A stretch of 6,429 nt of DNA from Flavobacterium psychrophilum (lineage in GTDB: Bacteria; Bacteroidota; Bacteroidia; Flavobacteriales; Flavobacteriaceae): positions 1 to 6,429 of the forward strand of contig CAMDSN010000098.1 of assembly GCA_945907225.1 (NCBI GenBank), in the 5' to 3' direction. Of the stretch, positions 5,237 through 6,429 are shown piece by piece. The notes below the pieces were generated by a model. The model made no database searches. It was not told the DNA's origin and was given only the letters and a program-made list of their open reading frames with translations. Position numbers and translations under genes: made by a program. Numbering within the stretch: the first letter of the stretch is position 1; each line of letters opens with the position of its first letter.

Positions 5237-6429
5237 ATGGAAACAGATTCTATTAGTTACCAGAAATCAGGTTATTTCAATAGTTTAATCATAGATTATT
5301 TAAATGAAAAAACTGAATTAAAAGAACTTTACAATAGATTTCCAAAATTAGAAAACTTCAAGTATCAAATAGAAGAAAAATCGAAACAATTTGACAGTAA
5401 TAATAGAAATATTTTAGTAAACGCACTGGATAACCAGTACAATGGATTTCAAATTTCTGAGCAAACGAAAAATAACATTACAAGCTTAAGCAATTCAACT
5501 ACATATACAATTACAACCGGTCATCAACTTAATTTATTTACCGGCCCACTTTATTTCCTTTATAAAATTATTTCTACAATAAACCTCTGTAAGAAATTAA
5601 AAGAAAAGCACCCCGAGCATAATTTTATTCCTGTTTATTGGATGGCAACAGAAGATCATGATTTTGAAGAAATAAATCATTTCAACTATAAAAATGTCAA
5701 AATAAAATGGGATAAAAAAAGCAATTGCCCTGTTGGACGAATTAAGACTGAAGGCATAGAAAATATATTTAAATCTTTTGAATTAGAGCTTGGAACCGGA
5801 GAAATTGGAAATTATTTGAAAGATCTTTTTGAAAAAAGTTATCTCAAAAATAGCACTTTATCACATGCTACGAGATTCATGGTCAATGCACTTTTTGGAA
5901 ATGAAGGACTCGTAATTATTGACGGTGACGATAGCGCGTTAAAAAGATTGTTCATTCCAATTATCAAAAATGAACTAACAGAAAGAAAATCCTTCTATGA
6001 AATATCAAAAACAAATGATAGACTTAAAAACTCATATAATCTTTCAGTCAATCCGAGAGAGATAAACCTATTTTACATTGAAGACACTATAAGAGAACGC
6101 ATTATTTTTGAAAAAAATAAATTTAAAGTAAATAATACTAAACTCTCATTTTCAGAAAATGAAATACTGAATTTGGTGGAAACCAATCCGGAAAAATTTA
6201 GCCCAAATGTAGTGCTAAGACCATTATATGAAGAAGTTATTTTGCCTAATTTATGTTATATTGGTGGAGGTGGTGAAATTGCGTATTGGCTTCAACTTAA
6301 ATCGGTTTTTGACATATATGGCGTAACCTTTCCGATACTTTTAATTCGTAATTCGGTAGTTATAATTACAGAGAAACAAAACAAAAAAGCAAATAAACTA
6401 CAAGTAACGTGGAACGATTTATTTTGTAA
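5237..6429 (+). CDS. bshC: BshC, putative cysteine ligase of bacillithiol synthesis (cut by right edge)
   Basis: The frame opens with ATG 5237 and gives 397 complete codons with no stop before the window ends. BshC proteins are usually around 530 residues, so roughly the last quarter, including the C-terminal helical part, is missing. BshC is thought to join cysteine to glucosaminyl-malate, forming bacillithiol, the glutathione-like thiol of Bacillota and many Bacteroidota. Family hallmarks are TTGHQLNLFTGPLYFLYK (93-110), PVYWMATEDHDFEEINHF (132-149), a PVGR motif (165-168), VIIDGDD (227-232), and RPLYEEVILPN with IGGGGEIAYWLQL (328-354). The N-terminus (ISYQKSGYF) looks like normal family starts. 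The in-frame TAA at 5219-5221 is the lipoprotein stop, leaving few alternatives for the start. No Shine-Dalgarno sequence or clear own promoter is seen, so it probably depends on the lipoprotein promoter. bshA and bshB are not in the window. Confidence 0.93.
   Translation, partial: METDSISYQKSGYFNSLIIDYLNEKTELKELYNRFPKLENFKYQIEEKSKQFDSNNRNILVNALDNQYNGFQISEQTKNNITSLSNSTTYTITTGHQLNLFTGPLYFLYKIISTINLCKKLKEKHPEHNFIPVYWMATEDHDFEEINHFNYKNVKIKWDKKSNCPVGRIKTEGIENIFKSFELELGTGEIGNYLKDLFEKSYLKNSTLSHATRFMVNALFGNEGLVIIDGDDSALKRLFIPIIKNELTERKSFYEISKTNDRLKNSYNLSVNPREINLFYIEDTIRERIIFEKNKFKVNNTKLSFSENEILNLVETNPEKFSPNVVLRPLYEEVILPNLCYIGGGGEIAYWLQLKSVFDIYGVTFPILLIRNSVVIITEKQNKKANKLQVTWNDLFC

Overview
The window looks like chromosomal DNA from a member of the Bacteroidota, most likely class Flavobacteriia. 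By eye the DNA is AT-rich (about one third G+C). Start codons lack Shine-Dalgarno sequences and sit behind A-rich leaders. Near-perfect TAnnTTTG promoter elements, the Bacteroidota -7 box, lie ahead of several genes. The proteins (a BshC-type bacillithiol enzyme, a C40 peptidase with N-terminal SH3b region, a lipoprotein with acidic residues after the lipid cysteine) also fit this group. I cannot name a genus.

Layout. Bases 3-119 hold the last 38 codons of an unidentified gene. Bases 120-435 hold no gene. They contain four tandem ~46-bp units, each able to form two small hairpins, and then a probable terminator for leftward transcription. Three tRNA genes, Ser(GCT)-Pro(TGG)-Arg(TCT), are read leftward from 747 to 436 behind a good promoter at 793-823. 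The 246-bp gap up to 994 also carries a cluster of TTAGTT/AACTAA motifs, ending in an inverted repeat that overlaps the promoter of the next gene. Rightward genes follow: acetyl-CoA acetyltransferase (994-2172) and a C40 (NlpC/P60) cell-wall peptidase (2239-3000). A cysteine desulfurase is read leftward (4179-3058), convergent with the peptidase. It is divergent from a lipoprotein gene (4271-5221), and a 16-bp perfect palindrome lies between their two promoters. The lipoprotein is followed after 15 bp by bshC (from 5237), which runs off the right edge after 397 codons.

Function. Most of this is housekeeping: tRNA supply, C2/C4 acyl-CoA metabolism, turnover of peptidoglycan peptides, sulfur mobilisation from cysteine, and the last step of bacillithiol synthesis. 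Desulfurase and BshC both use cysteine, but they are in different transcription units. The least explained parts are the hairpin-forming tandem repeats beside the tRNA operon, the TTAGTT motif cluster, the palindrome in the divergent promoter region, and the lipoprotein, which consists of two diverged copies of one domain. I saw no mobile element, CRISPR array, toxin-antitoxin pair or defence system, and nothing that clearly amounts to a new multi-gene system.
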